Positions 8,452 through 16,448 of a stretch of 43,874 nt of DNA are shown in pieces (position 1 is the stretch's first letter; every line of letters begins with the position of its first letter). Source of the stretch: JAFKKS01 sp039808325. GTDB taxonomy: Bacteria; Pseudomonadota; Alphaproteobacteria; Rhizobiales; Xanthobacteraceae. The stretch lies in contig JBDHSU010000015.1 in assembly GCA_039808325.1 (NCBI GenBank), forward strand, positions 1 through 43,874. The letters run 5' to 3'. The position numbers and the translations under genes are program-made. Below the pieces are notes generated by a model. It saw only the letters and a list, made by a program, of their open reading frames with translations. It did not search any database and was not told the DNA's origin.

Positions 8452-9423
8452 TTAGCGCATCGTCAGGACGATCTTGCCCGCGGCCTGCCGATCAAGCAGC
8501 CGGCGCAGAGCCTTGCCGGCGTCCTCCAGGGGATAAGTTTCGGTCACCGGCGGATTGACCTGGTCCGCTTCGTACATGCGGCAAAGATCGGCAAAGGCGT
8601 GCTGGTCGACGGGCGGCTTTTTCTCGCGATAGAAGCTCCACGAGAAGCCGATGATCGTCGCGTTCTTCACCAGCGCATGGTTTGCCGGAACGAGCTGCCG
8701 CTCGCCGGAGGCAAAACCGACGACGAGAATCCGCCCCTCGAAATTGATGCACTTCAGGGCCCACCTGAAGGCGTCGCCGCCGACCGGATCGAAGACGACG
8801 TCGACGCCGCCGGTCAGGCTCTTGATGCGCGCGACGACGTCCTCGCTCGCATAGTTGATCAAATGGTCAGCGCCGTGCCCCGCGGCGAGATCGAGCTTCG
8901 CCGTCGAGCTTGCCGTCGCGATCACCGTCGCGCCCAGCGCCTTGCCGACTTCGACCGCCGCTATTCCGACGCCGCCGCCGGCGCCAGTGACGAGCAGCAC
9001 CTCGCCTGCCTTGAGGCCTGCGCGATACTGCAACCCGACATGCGCCGTTCCGTAGGAGATTGGAAACGCGGCGGCCTGCACGAAGTCCATGCCACGCGGC
9101 ATCGCGAAGGTGTGCGCCGCCGGCATCACCGCCTCTTCCGCGAAATAGCCGTAGCGCGAATAGCCCACGATGCGGTCGCCCGGCTTCAGTCCTTCGACGC
9201 CCGGCCCAGTCTCGATGACTTCGCCGCCCGCTTCCATGCCGGGAACGAAGGGCAGTTGCGGCTTGTGTTGGTACTGATCGGAGATGATGAGGGAATCGGC
9301 AAAATTCACCGCCGCCGCATGGACGCGGATGCGCACCTCGCCGGCGCCGGGCCGCCGCGCCGGGATATCCGAAACGGCGAGATCCTCAGGGCCGCAATGG
9401 CGTTGAATCTGGATCGCGCGCAT
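8452..9423 (-). CDS. zinc-independent NADPH:quinone oxidoreductase-like protein
   Basis: A 323-residue medium-chain dehydrogenase/reductase of the quinone oxidoreductase (Qor) group. It has a GroES-like N-terminal domain (VNFADSLII, PGMEAGGEVIETG), then a Rossmann NADP-binding fold with GAGGGVG at residues 147-153. The cysteine/histidine ligands of zinc alcohol dehydrogenases are absent. It probably reduces quinones or enoyl substrates in the cytoplasm; the true substrate is unknown. The start at 9423 is supported by AGGGAGGGA a few bases upstream. It converges with the RND pump gene; the 149-base gap between them holds no clear terminator. Confidence 0.88.
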   Translation of the reverse strand: MRAIQIQRHCGPEDLAVSDIPARRPGAGEVRIRVHAAAVNFADSLIISDQYQHKPQLPFVPGMEAGGEVIETGPGVEGLKPGDRIVGYSRYGYFAEEAVMPAAHTFAMPRGMDFVQAAAFPISYGTAHVGLQYRAGLKAGEVLLVTGAGGGVGIAAVEVGKALGATVIATASSTAKLDLAAGHGADHLINYASEDVVARIKSLTGGVDVVFDPVGGDAFRWALKCINFEGRILVVGFASGERQLVPANHALVKNATIIGFSWSFYREKKPPVDQHAFADLCRMYEADQVNPPVTETYPLEDAGKALRRLLDRQAAGKIVLTMR

Positions 9424-9555
9424 CCAATCCCTCCCTCTCTCTCCGTCGGATTGACGGAATAGGCCCCCATTGCATCCAATTCAGCATGCAGTATCGACAG
9501 GCGTCGAACGGGTCAAGGACGGGCAAGAATAGAGAAAGGAAAACGCGAGGCGCGA

Positions 9556-10311
9556 TTAGACGTGCTGCCCGCCGTTGATGTGGATCTCGGCGCCGTTCAC
9601 GTAGGACGACGTCTCGGTGCACAGCACGTAGATGATCTTCGCCACCTCGTCCGGTGTGCCGAGCCGCTTCATCGGAATCTGCTTGGCGACGATCTCATCG
9701 GTTCCAGGCGAGAGGATCGCCGTATCGATCTCGCCCGGCGCGATGGCGTTGACGCGAACCCCCACCGCGCCGAAGTCGGCCGCCATCTCGCGCGTCAGCG
9801 CCGCCAGCGCCGCCTTGGACGTGGCATAGGCCGCGCCGGCGAACGGATGCACGCGTGAGCCGGCGATCGAGGTGACGTTGACCACCGAGCCTTTCGCCGC
9901 CTTCAGTTCGTCGAGCAGCCCGCGCGCCAGCATGATCGGCGCGAAGAAATTGACGCGGAACACCTGCTCCCAAGTGTCGAGGTTCGTGTCGATCGAGCCC
10001 ATGCGCACGCCGCCCCCCGCTTTCGGCGAGATGGCCGCATTGTTGACGAGCGCGTGCAACTCGCCGTTGTCGAGCCGCCGCTTGATCTCGGCGATCGCCT
10101 CCGCGGTGTTCTCGGGGTTGCCGAGATCGACCTGGATGTGATCCTCAGGCCCTGCCTCCCACGGACAGTTCTCAGGGAAACCGTGCCGCGAGCAGGTGAT
10201 GACGCGCCAGCCTGCCGCGGAAAAGCGCTTCACGGTGGCATGGCCGATGCCGCGACTGGCCCCCGTCAGAAGAAGGGTGCGGCGCGGCTCCTGGGGCGGA
10301 CGTTGAGGCAT
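9556..10311 (-). CDS. short-chain dehydrogenase/reductase (FabG-like SDR)
   Basis: A 251-residue classical SDR. The cofactor motif TGASRGIG is at residues 16-23, NNAA at 90-93, and the catalytic triad is S148, Y162 and K166 (YATSK). The C-terminus has the usual NGAEIHINGG segment. It is expected to be a cytoplasmic NAD(P)-dependent carbonyl/alcohol oxidoreductase. It lacks a partner such as acpP or fabF nearby, so a role in fatty-acid synthesis should not be assumed despite the resemblance to FabG. It is followed on the same strand by the quinone reductase-like gene after a 132-base gap. Confidence 0.9.
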   Translation of the reverse strand: MPQRPPQEPRRTLLLTGASRGIGHATVKRFSAAGWRVITCSRHGFPENCPWEAGPEDHIQVDLGNPENTAEAIAEIKRRLDNGELHALVNNAAISPKAGGGVRMGSIDTNLDTWEQVFRVNFFAPIMLARGLLDELKAAKGSVVNVTSIAGSRVHPFAGAAYATSKAALAALTREMAADFGAVGVRVNAIAPGEIDTAILSPGTDEIVAKQIPMKRLGTPDEVAKIIYVLCTETSSYVNGAEIHINGGQHV

Positions 10312-10402
10312 GCGGGGTCACTGATCCTGCTGGCGCCGCTCTCGCGGCGAAGCGCGACTTTACCGGATTTTCACGGCACATGCGCCGCCGCCCGACGTAA
10401 GG

Positions 10403-11026
10403 TCAAGGATAGAGGCGCGTTTTGACCCAATCCTCGGCGAATTGCGCGCGGCGATATTCCACCCGGTCATGCAGACGGAACGGCCGGTCGTGCCAGAACT
10501 CCATCGCCACCGGCACGATGCGGAAGCCGGACCAGTGGGGCGGGCGCGGCACCGTGCCAACGGCGTATTTCGCGGTCGTTAACGCGATCGCCTTCTCGAA
10601 CGCCATGCGGCTTTCCAGTGGCGACGACTGCTTGCTTGCCCAGGCGCCGATCTGCGAGCCGCGTGGGCGCGTCGCGAAATAGGCGTCGGCTTCGGCGTCG
10701 GTCACGCGCTCGACCGGCCCGCGCACGCGCACTTGTCTCCGTAGCGACTTCCAGTGAAAGACGAGCGCCGCCTTCGGCTGCCCGGCAAGCTCCCTTGCCT
10801 TCTTGCTTTCAAGATTGGTGTAGAAAACGAAGCCGTGATCATCGACGCCCTTCAAGAGCACCATGCGCGCGTCCGGCAGACCGGTGTCGTCGACCGTCGC
10901 CAGCGTCATCGCATTCGGATCGTTCGGCTCGGACTTCTTTGCGTCCTCCATCCATTCTGCGAAAAGCGCGAAGGGCTCGGTGGCTTCGGTGAAGTCACCA
11001 GATGTTAACGGCTGTTGATGTTTCAT
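10403..11026 (-). CDS. pdxH: pyridoxamine 5'-phosphate oxidase
   Basis: A 207-residue FMN enzyme that oxidises pyridoxamine or pyridoxine 5'-phosphate to pyridoxal 5'-phosphate, the last step of vitamin B6 synthesis and salvage. Characteristic segments are ARMVLLKGVDDHGFVFYTN (FMN site), KAALVFHWKSLRRQVRVRG, RPRGSQIGAWASKQS, and the C-terminal dimer and substrate region WHDRPFRLHDR with the family ending RLYP. I use the ATG at 11026; an in-frame TTG at 11038 would add four residues. The start codon lies only 36 bases from that of the divergent lipoprotein gene. Its product would serve the PLP enzymes encoded in this window (SerC, the HisC-like aminotransferase). Confidence 0.94.
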   Translation of the reverse strand: MKHQQPLTSGDFTEATEPFALFAEWMEDAKKSEPNDPNAMTLATVDDTGLPDARMVLLKGVDDHGFVFYTNLESKKARELAGQPKAALVFHWKSLRRQVRVRGPVERVTDAEADAYFATRPRGSQIGAWASKQSSPLESRMAFEKAIALTTAKYAVGTVPRPPHWSGFRIVPVAMEFWHDRPFRLHDRVEYRRAQFAEDWVKTRLYP

Positions 11027-11062
11027 GAATGCACGCAATTCGTGGACGTGAGTGAACGGCCG

Positions 11063-11572
11063 ATGTGGGCCCGCGCAGAAACTCTATATAGTCGAGCGGC
11101 GGCGGCGTGCCTATGGCGCCCACGGCCGGTAGCCAAGCGGATCGCGCGTTGCGCCCTGCTGGCCGCCCTCGCGATCCCCACCGGCGCCTGCAGTACGACC
11201 TATCAGTTGGGCGGCCTCTTCGGCCAGGACGACACGCCGGCCACCACCGGATCGCTGCCGAGCGCCGCCGAGAAGAAATCGGCCGTCGCGACGCTCGCAG
11301 GCGGCGACCTCGCCGCCGCCAAGGCGGTGGTCGCGCGACTGTTCTCCTTCGACCGCAAGGACCTTGCGCTGCCTTGGGAGAATCCCAGCACCGGCGCGCG
11401 CGGCACCGTCACGCCGCTCGCCTCCGCCTACACGCAAGACGGCTACAAGTGCCACGACTTCCTCGCCAGTTACATCAAGGATGCCGCCGAGTCCTGGTAT
11501 CAGGGCGGTGCCTGCCGCATTAAAAGCGGACGCTGGGAAGTCCGCGAGATCAAGCCGCTGCGCCGGTCGTAA
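11063..11572 (+). CDS. RT0821/Lpp0805-family surface lipoprotein-like protein
   Basis: A protein of about 169 residues with a basic N-terminus, a hydrophobic stretch and a lipobox-like IPTGAC (cysteine near residue 43), so lipidation and envelope anchoring are plausible though the box is not ideal. The C-terminal half contains WENPSTGARGTVTPL and later CHDFLASY..GACR..GRWEV, the pattern of the RT0821/Lpp0805 surface-protein family. No enzymatic role is known. Upstream in-frame starts exist (ATG 11015, GTG 11048), but they would extend into pdxH, and 11063 gives the most natural signal sequence. Confidence 0.72.
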   Translation: MWARAETLYSRAAAACLWRPRPVAKRIARCALLAALAIPTGACSTTYQLGGLFGQDDTPATTGSLPSAAEKKSAVATLAGGDLAAAKAVVARLFSFDRKDLALPWENPSTGARGTVTPLASAYTQDGYKCHDFLASYIKDAAESWYQGGACRIKSGRWEVREIKPLRRS

Positions 11573-11675
11573 ACGCCGCGCGGTGGCGTTGCAGAGCGGC
11601 CACACTCGCCCCACATTGGATGCGAACCTCCGTCTGGCGTCCGCCGGGCGGCATTCCTTATGACCACCGGAGCAG

Positions 11676-12689
11676 ATGCCGATGCGTAACCCCTATGATG
11701 TCCTGGGGGTCAAGCCGAGTGCAGGCCACGACGAAATCAAGAAGGCGTTTCGCCGGCTTGCGAAGAAGCTGCATCCGGACGCCAACAAGAACGACCCCAA
11801 GACGGCGGTGCGCTTCGCGGAACTCAACGCCGCCTATGAGATCGTCGGCGACGAGAAGAAGCGCAAGCAGTTCGACCGTGGCGAGATCGACGCCGAGGGC
11901 AAGCCGACCTTCCAGGGGTTCGAGGGTTTCGGCGGCCATCCCGGCGCCGGCGGACGCGGCCGGCAGGGCTCGCCGTTCGAAAGCTTCACCTTCAGCGCCG
12001 AGGATCTGCAGCGCGCCCGCAGCGGGCGTGGCGGCGGCGGCGGATTCGGCGGCTTCGAGGATATCCTGAGCGGCGTCTTCGGCGGCATGGCAGGCGGCCG
12101 CGCCGGCGCAAGACCGAACTTCGGGGGCGGCGGCTTCGGCGTCGCGGATATGCCCGCCACCGGACAGGACGTCGTCGGCGAGGTGACGATCGCGCTCGCC
12201 GAGGCGGCGCACGGCACCAAGACGCGCGTGCAGTTGCCGACTGGACGCGAGGTCGAAGTCAAGGTGCCGAGCGGCCTCAACGACGGACAGCAGATTCGCC
12301 TCAAAGGCCAGGGCATGCCGGGGCAAAGCGGCGGGCCGGCCGGCGACGTACTGATCACGGTGCACATCGCGCCGCATCCGCACCTCAGCGTCGACGGCAA
12401 GAACCTGCGCGTCGACATCCCGGTCACGCTCTACGACGCCGTGCTCGGCGGCAAGGTCCGCGTGCCCACCCTCGACGGCGCGCTCGACCTCGCAATCCCC
12501 GCCGGCACCAACTCAGGCCGCACCTTCCGCCTCAAGGGCAAGGGCATGCCCGCCAAGACGGGAGCCGGCGATCTGCTGGCGACGACGCGCATCATGCTGC
12601 CGGAAAAGCCCGATCCGGAGCTCGACAAGCTCATGCAGGCCTGGCGCGACACCAAGCCCTACAAGCCGCGCGGCGGATTCGAGCAGTAA
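11676..12689 (+). CDS. CbpA-like DnaJ-family co-chaperone (type II J-protein)
   Basis: A 337-residue J-domain protein. The J domain is at residues 1-70 with the essential HPD at 33-35. It is followed by a Gly/Phe-rich linker (about 85-160) and two C-terminal beta-sandwich domains (GEVTIALAEAAHGTKT..., DIPVTLYDAVLGGKVRVPTLDG). The CxxCxGxG zinc-finger repeats of true DnaJ are absent, which makes it a CbpA/type II protein. It stimulates the DnaK ATPase and delivers clients. Start ATG 11676, with a second ATG two codons later. It is the last plus-strand gene before a convergent partner. Confidence 0.92.
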   Translation: MPMRNPYDVLGVKPSAGHDEIKKAFRRLAKKLHPDANKNDPKTAVRFAELNAAYEIVGDEKKRKQFDRGEIDAEGKPTFQGFEGFGGHPGAGGRGRQGSPFESFTFSAEDLQRARSGRGGGGGFGGFEDILSGVFGGMAGGRAGARPNFGGGGFGVADMPATGQDVVGEVTIALAEAAHGTKTRVQLPTGREVEVKVPSGLNDGQQIRLKGQGMPGQSGGPAGDVLITVHIAPHPHLSVDGKNLRVDIPVTLYDAVLGGKVRVPTLDGALDLAIPAGTNSGRTFRLKGKGMPAKTGAGDLLATTRIMLPEKPDPELDKLMQAWRDTKPYKPRGGFEQ

Positions 12690-12727
12690 GCTCAGAGCTT
12701 TGCCGCCGCGCCCCATCCTTGAGGAGC

Positions 12728-12755
12728 CATTCCAGAGGGCGGCCTCCTCGGAATG
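12728..12755. terminator. hairpin between convergent genes, possible bidirectional terminator
   Basis: CATTCC pairs with GGAATG, and inside it GAGG with CCTC, in the 89-base gap between the DnaJ-family and anti-sigma-like genes. There is no long T-run on either side, so intrinsic termination is only suggested. Confidence 0.35.
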
Positions 12756-12778
12756 ACGTCATCAGGGCGGCGTGCCCG

Positions 12779-13318
12779 CTACCGCGCCGCCGCCCTGACC
12801 GGCAGGCTCGAGCGCGTGGCGTCCTTGTCGATCTGCGCGTAGGCGGTTTCCGCGACCTTCTGTAGCCGCTCGCGATCCGACGGCCCGCTTACGACGTAAG
12901 TCAGCGCGCCATCGATCCAATACACCGCGCCGAGCTTGCCGGCGGCGCGGTAGCGCAGCGCCGTCTGCGCCGGCGCCGAGCGCGCGCAGTAGAGCGTATA
13001 GCGCTCGCCGGACGGGCCCTCATACATGAAGAAAGCGGCCGCCCCCTTCGGCCCCGGCAGCAGCCGCCCGCCGACCAGCTTCAGGTTCAGGGCCCGCAGG
13101 TCGGGCGCCACCACGTCGTGCCCGACGCGCTTGGACAGCCACTGCACCAGGTGCGCCTCTTGCGCGCCCGGCACTTCCACGGGGTGGCGCACCTCGACGA
13201 CGTAAAGCTGATGCGCTTCGAGCGCGTCGGCCGTCACCGTCTTCGTGGCCGGGCCGCCTTCCCACGCGCCGCGGCCGATCCACCCTCCGGCGCCGCCAAG
13301 CAGCAGGGCCGCGATCAC
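12779..13318 (-). CDS. anti-sigma-factor-like protein, N-terminal domain missing
   Basis: A 179-residue protein starting at GTG 13318 with a membrane segment (VIAALLLGGAGGWIG), followed by a periplasmic domain containing VRHPVEVPGAQEAHLVQWLSKR, LVGGRLLPG and AAFFMYEGPSGERYTLY. These match the C-terminal part of RsiW/ChrR-like anti-sigma proteins. The usual cytoplasmic sigma-binding domain (about 80 residues) is absent. The same frame is open for at least 15 codons upstream, but those residues do not resemble it, and no ECF sigma gene is adjacent. It is either a decayed remnant or a protein with a membrane/periplasmic role only. There is no clear ribosome binding site. Confidence 0.65.
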   Translation of the reverse strand: MIAALLLGGAGGWIGRGAWEGGPATKTVTADALEAHQLYVVEVRHPVEVPGAQEAHLVQWLSKRVGHDVVAPDLRALNLKLVGGRLLPGPKGAAAFFMYEGPSGERYTLYCARSAPAQTALRYRAAGKLGAVYWIDGALTYVVSGPSDRERLQKVAETAYAQIDKDATRSSLPVRAAAR

Positions 13319-13483
13319 CTCACCGAAATGCCCCCGCCTGCACTCTCGCCGCTTTACATGCCCCGCCGGGCGAGCCGGAACGCAACGCTTGGGCGGCGCC
13401 CCCGCCGGAGAGCGGAGCCTCGCCAGAAGAACAACCGGCCGGCGCGAATATTCCTGTTTTGCCCCGGAACGTTACCCCCGTCC

Positions 13484-13514
13484 TTGAAGGGGCCCAAACC
13501 CTATGCCATAGGGT
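13484..13514 (+). promoter_or_regulatory. candidate fabI promoter with an overlapping 17-base palindrome
   Basis: TTGAAG (13484-13489), 17 bases, then CATAGG (13507-13512) forms a plausible promoter upstream of fabI. The -10 lies inside the inverted repeat ACCCTATGCCATAGGGT (13498-13514; two perfect 7-base arms, 3-base centre). The palindrome ends 35 bases before the fabI start codon, where a repressor could act. The binding protein is unknown. Confidence 0.4.
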
Positions 13515-13549
13515 CCGCCCCGGCCGAGAACCGGCAATTGCGAGGACCC

Positions 13550-14362
13550 ATGGCTTCAACCTCCGACCTGATGCGCGGAAAACGCGGACTCATCATGGGG
13601 GTCGCCAACAACCGGTCGATCGCCTGGGGCATCGCCAGGGCCTGCCGCGCGCATGGGGCCGAACTGGCCTTCACGTACCAGGGAGACGCACTGAAGAAGC
13701 GGGTCGAACCGCTGGCTGCGGAGCTCGGCGGCCTGGTCGTCGGCCACTGCGACGTCACCGATCCAGCCTCGCTCGACGCCGCGTTCGCCGCTATCGCCGA
13801 GAAATGGGGATCGCTGGATTTCCTCGTCCACGCCATCGCTTTTTCCGATAAAGACCAGCTCACCGGGCGTTACGTCGACACGACGCCGGAGAATTTCGCG
13901 CAGTCGCTGCAGATCAGTTGCTACTCGTTCACGGCCGTCGCGCAGCGCGCCGAGAAACTGATGCCGAACGGCGGCTCGCTCCTCACCCTCACTTATTACG
14001 GCGCCGAGAAGTGGATGCCGCACTACAACGTCATGGGCGTCGCCAAGGCGGCGCTCGAGGCCTCGGTGCGCTACCTCGCCGCCGATCTCGGCGTGAAGAA
14101 CATCCGCGTCAACGCCATCTCCGCCGGGCCCGTGAAGACGCTGGCGGCGGCCGGCATCGACGACTTCCGCTACATCCTGAAATGGAACGAACTGAACGCG
14201 CCGCTGCGCCGCACGATCACAATTGATGAAGTGGGCGACACAGCAGTTTACCTCGCCTCCGACATGGCGCGCGGCATGACCGGCGAAATCCTGCATGTCG
14301 ACGCCGGCTACCATGTGCTCGGCATGAAGCATCCCGACGCGCCCGACATCGCCAAGACCTGA
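13550..14362 (+). CDS. fabI: enoyl-[acyl-carrier-protein] reductase (NADH)
   Basis: A 270-residue reductase that carries out the last step of each type II fatty-acid elongation cycle, reducing trans-2-enoyl-ACP with NAD(P)H in the cytoplasm. It shows the FabI-specific pattern: GVANNRSIAWGIA at 17-29, Tyr149, and the catalytic Tyr159-x6-Lys166 (YNVMGVAKAALE), together with ISAGPVKTLAAAGI in the substrate-binding loop. It is thus the FabI type, the target class of triclosan, and not FabV or FabK. The start is ATG 13550, with GAGGACCC just upstream. The frame is open further upstream without support. Confidence 0.94.
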   Translation: MASTSDLMRGKRGLIMGVANNRSIAWGIARACRAHGAELAFTYQGDALKKRVEPLAAELGGLVVGHCDVTDPASLDAAFAAIAEKWGSLDFLVHAIAFSDKDQLTGRYVDTTPENFAQSLQISCYSFTAVAQRAEKLMPNGGSLLTLTYYGAEKWMPHYNVMGVAKAALEASVRYLAADLGVKNIRVNAISAGPVKTLAAAGIDDFRYILKWNELNAPLRRTITIDEVGDTAVYLASDMARGMTGEILHVDAGYHVLGMKHPDAPDIAKT

Positions 14363-14459
14363 GGCCGGCCTGTATCAAAACGTCGTTGCCTGGCGCAGCC
14401 TGTGGAAGATAGGCGCGAACGTCCTCTTGAGCCGGCTCCATCACCCAGAACAACTGTGG

Positions 14460-14563
14460 CCCTCATCCCGAGGAGCGGCCGCAGGCCGCGTCTCGAAGGG
14501 TGGCCTCAACCACATCGCCATCCTTCGGGACGCATCGCTTCGCGATGCTTCTCAGGATGAGGG
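14460..14563. repeat. dispersed palindromic repeat, family A (copy 1)
   Basis: The ends are inverted: CCCTCATCCCGAGGAGC on the left and CTTCTCAGGATGAGGG on the right, with internal GCGTCTCGAAGG and CATCGCTTCGCGATG hairpins. A related copy is at 16338-16433. It occupies a third of the 319-base gap between fabI and the amidohydrolase gene; the rest of that gap holds only the amidohydrolase ribosome binding site (GGGAGG near 14664). Confidence 0.75.
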
Positions 14564-14681
14564 CTTCTGACGGATGCCCGGCCCACGCCGCACATGACGG
14601 CCATCTGAAGCCTCGGCCTTGCCCCGTCGCAATGCGCGGTGTCTGATGCCGCCCCTGCGGACAGGGAGGCAGGCGCAATCC

Positions 14682-15857
14682 ATGGCATTCGATCTGGTTT
14701 TGAAGGGCGGCCGGGTCATCGACCCGTCGCAGAACATCGACCGTGTTACGGACGTCGCGTTCACCGGCGGCAAGGTCGCCAAGGTCGGTAACGATCTCGC
14801 CCGCGAAGGCGCCGGCGAAATCCGCGACCTGACCGGCGCCATCGTCTCGCCGGGTCTGATCGACCTGCACACGCATGTCTATTGGGGCGGCACCTCGCTC
14901 GGCATCGACGCCGAGGATTTCTGCCGCTTGAGCGGCGTCACCACCGCGATCGACACGGGCAGTGCCGGCCCGGGCAACTTCGCCGGCTTCCGCAAGCATG
15001 TGATCGAACGCAGCGCCACACGCATCCTCGCCTACCTGCATGTCTCCTTCGCCGGCATCTTCGGCTTCTCGAAAACGGTGATGGTCGGCGAGAGCGAGGA
15101 GATGCGGCTGATGGCGCCCCTCGAGGCTGTCAAGGTCGCGGACGCCAACCGCGACGTGATTGTCGGCATCAAGGTGCGCGTCGGCCGGGGCTCCAGCGGC
15201 ATCCATGGCGTGGCGCCGCTCGATATCGCGCTGCAGGCCGCGAACGAGGTTGGCATGCCGCTGATGTGCCACATCGACTTTCCGCCGCCGAGCTACGAGG
15301 ATGTCGTCGAGCGCCTGCGGCCGGGCGATGTGCTCACCCACGCCTTCCGGCCTTTCCCCAACGCCCCGGTCGACCATCAGGGCAAGGTGAAGGACGTGGT
15401 GCAGCGTGCCCGCGCGCGCGGCGTGCTCTTCGACATCGGCCACGGCAAGGGCTCGTTCTCGTTCAAGACGACGCGCGCGATGCTCGCCAACGGCTTCTAT
15501 CCCGACACGATCTCCTCCGATGTGCACGCGCTGTGCATCGAGGGCCCCGCCTTCGACCAGGTGACGACGCTGTCGAAATTCCTCTGTATGGGCATGCCGC
15601 TCAATGACGTGATCGCGGCGAGCACCGTCAACGCCGCGATGGCGCTGCAGCGGCCGGAGCTCGGCACGTTCAAGCCGGGCGCCGCCGGCGACGCCACCAT
15701 TCTCGCCGTCAAGCAAGGCCAGTTCGACTATGTCGACGTCGTTGGCGAGCATATGACCGGCGACAAGCGCATCGTCTCGGAGGCCGTCGTCGTCGGCGGG
15801 CGCTGGTGGCATGCGCAGGACGAAGCGAAATTTCGCAAACTGGAGAACGCCGCATGA
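14682..15857 (+). CDS. amidohydrolase/deacetylase-family metallohydrolase (dihydroorotase-like)
   Basis: A 391-residue TIM-barrel metal hydrolase of the amidohydrolase superfamily. The ligand set is complete: HxH at H63/H65 (DLHTH), a candidate carbamylated lysine K164 (GIKVRVG), H197 (CHIDF), H220 (LTHAF) and D280 (SSDVH), which implies a binuclear metal centre. Proteins of this group are often named dihydroorotase but more probably cleave other cyclic amides or N-acyl groups. Start ATG 14682 with a strong GGGAGG; a longer frame to 14619 lacks such support. The stop overlaps the RidA start (ATGA), so the two are coupled. It converges on the HyuA/HyuB operon. Confidence 0.88.
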   Translation: MAFDLVLKGGRVIDPSQNIDRVTDVAFTGGKVAKVGNDLAREGAGEIRDLTGAIVSPGLIDLHTHVYWGGTSLGIDAEDFCRLSGVTTAIDTGSAGPGNFAGFRKHVIERSATRILAYLHVSFAGIFGFSKTVMVGESEEMRLMAPLEAVKVADANRDVIVGIKVRVGRGSSGIHGVAPLDIALQAANEVGMPLMCHIDFPPPSYEDVVERLRPGDVLTHAFRPFPNAPVDHQGKVKDVVQRARARGVLFDIGHGKGSFSFKTTRAMLANGFYPDTISSDVHALCIEGPAFDQVTTLSKFLCMGMPLNDVIAASTVNAAMALQRPELGTFKPGAAGDATILAVKQGQFDYVDVVGEHMTGDKRIVSEAVVVGGRWWHAQDEAKFRKLENAA

Positions 15858-16312
15858 GCGCCGAAGACAATCTCAAGAAAATGGGTCTCGCGCTGCCGAG
15901 CGTGCCGACGCCGATCGCGACCTATGTCTCCTTCAAGCGCGACGGCAACACGATCTACTGCTCCGGCCAGGGACCGCGGAAGCCGGATGGCGGCTATTAC
16001 ACCGGCAAGGTCGGCAAGGACGTGACCGTCGACCAGGCCTATGAGCATGCCAAGATCGTCGGGCTCGGACTTCTCGCCGCCGCGAAGATCGCGGCCGGCA
16101 GCCTCGACAAGGTCGAAGTCATCAAGCTCCTGGCGATGGTCAACGCCGCGCCGGAATTCACCGATCAGCCAAAGGTCATCAACGGCTGTTCCGATCTCCT
16201 CGTCGCCGTGCTCGGCGAACGCGGCCGCCACGCGCGCTCCGCCGTCGGCATGGGATCGCTCCCGAACAATATGACGGTCGAGATCGAGGCCGTGATGCGC
16301 GTGGTGGATTAG
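15854..16312 (+). CDS. RidA-family protein
   Basis: A 152-residue member of the YjgF/YER057c/UK114 (Rid) family, whose best-known members hydrolyse reactive enamines/imines such as 2-aminoacrylate to keto acids and ammonia. Family segments are IYCSGQGPRKPDG, AYEHAKIVGLGLLAAA, and RSAVGMGSLPNNMTVEIEAV with the expected arginine. It is somewhat longer than E. coli RidA (about 128 residues), as in other Rid subfamilies, so its substrate may differ. It is translationally coupled to the amidohydrolase. A role in cleaning up an enamine product of that pathway is inference. Confidence 0.88.
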   Translation: MSAEDNLKKMGLALPSVPTPIATYVSFKRDGNTIYCSGQGPRKPDGGYYTGKVGKDVTVDQAYEHAKIVGLGLLAAAKIAAGSLDKVEVIKLLAMVNAAPEFTDQPKVINGCSDLLVAVLGERGRHARSAVGMGSLPNNMTVEIEAVMRVVD

Positions 16313-16337
16313 CGCGACGCGGCGCGGCCTCGAACCG

Positions 16338-16433
16338 CCCTCATCCTGAGGAGCGCTCGAAGAGCGCGTCTCGAAGGACGGGGCGGCCTCGTGCTTCGAG
16401 ACGCGCGCCGTCGGCGCGCTCCTCAGCATGAGG
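16338..16433. repeat. dispersed palindromic repeat, family A (copy 2)
   Basis: This has the same design as the element at 14460: CCCTCATCCTGAGGAGC at the left, CTCCTCAGCATGAGG at the right, and an internal pair CGTCTCGAAG/CTTCGAGACG. It fills the gap between the convergent RidA and creatininase genes and could act as a bidirectional terminator in RNA form. Confidence 0.75.
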
Positions 16434-16448
16434 CCGATTAGGCGCTCC

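Noticed and set aside
10403..11038. TTG at 11038 as the pdxH start
   Set aside because: An ATG four codons later gives the usual family N-terminus; neither has a clear ribosome binding site, so the ATG is preferred.
13320..13559. Frame upstream of the anti-sigma-like gene as its missing N-terminal domain
   Set aside because: It is in another reading frame and its residues (Trp, Arg, Gly, Ser mixture) show nothing like a sigma-binding domain, so a simple frameshift does not restore one.
14463..15812. 449-codon frame antisense to the amidohydrolase gene
   Set aside because: Shadow of the amidohydrolase, which has a full set of metal ligands and a good ribosome binding site.
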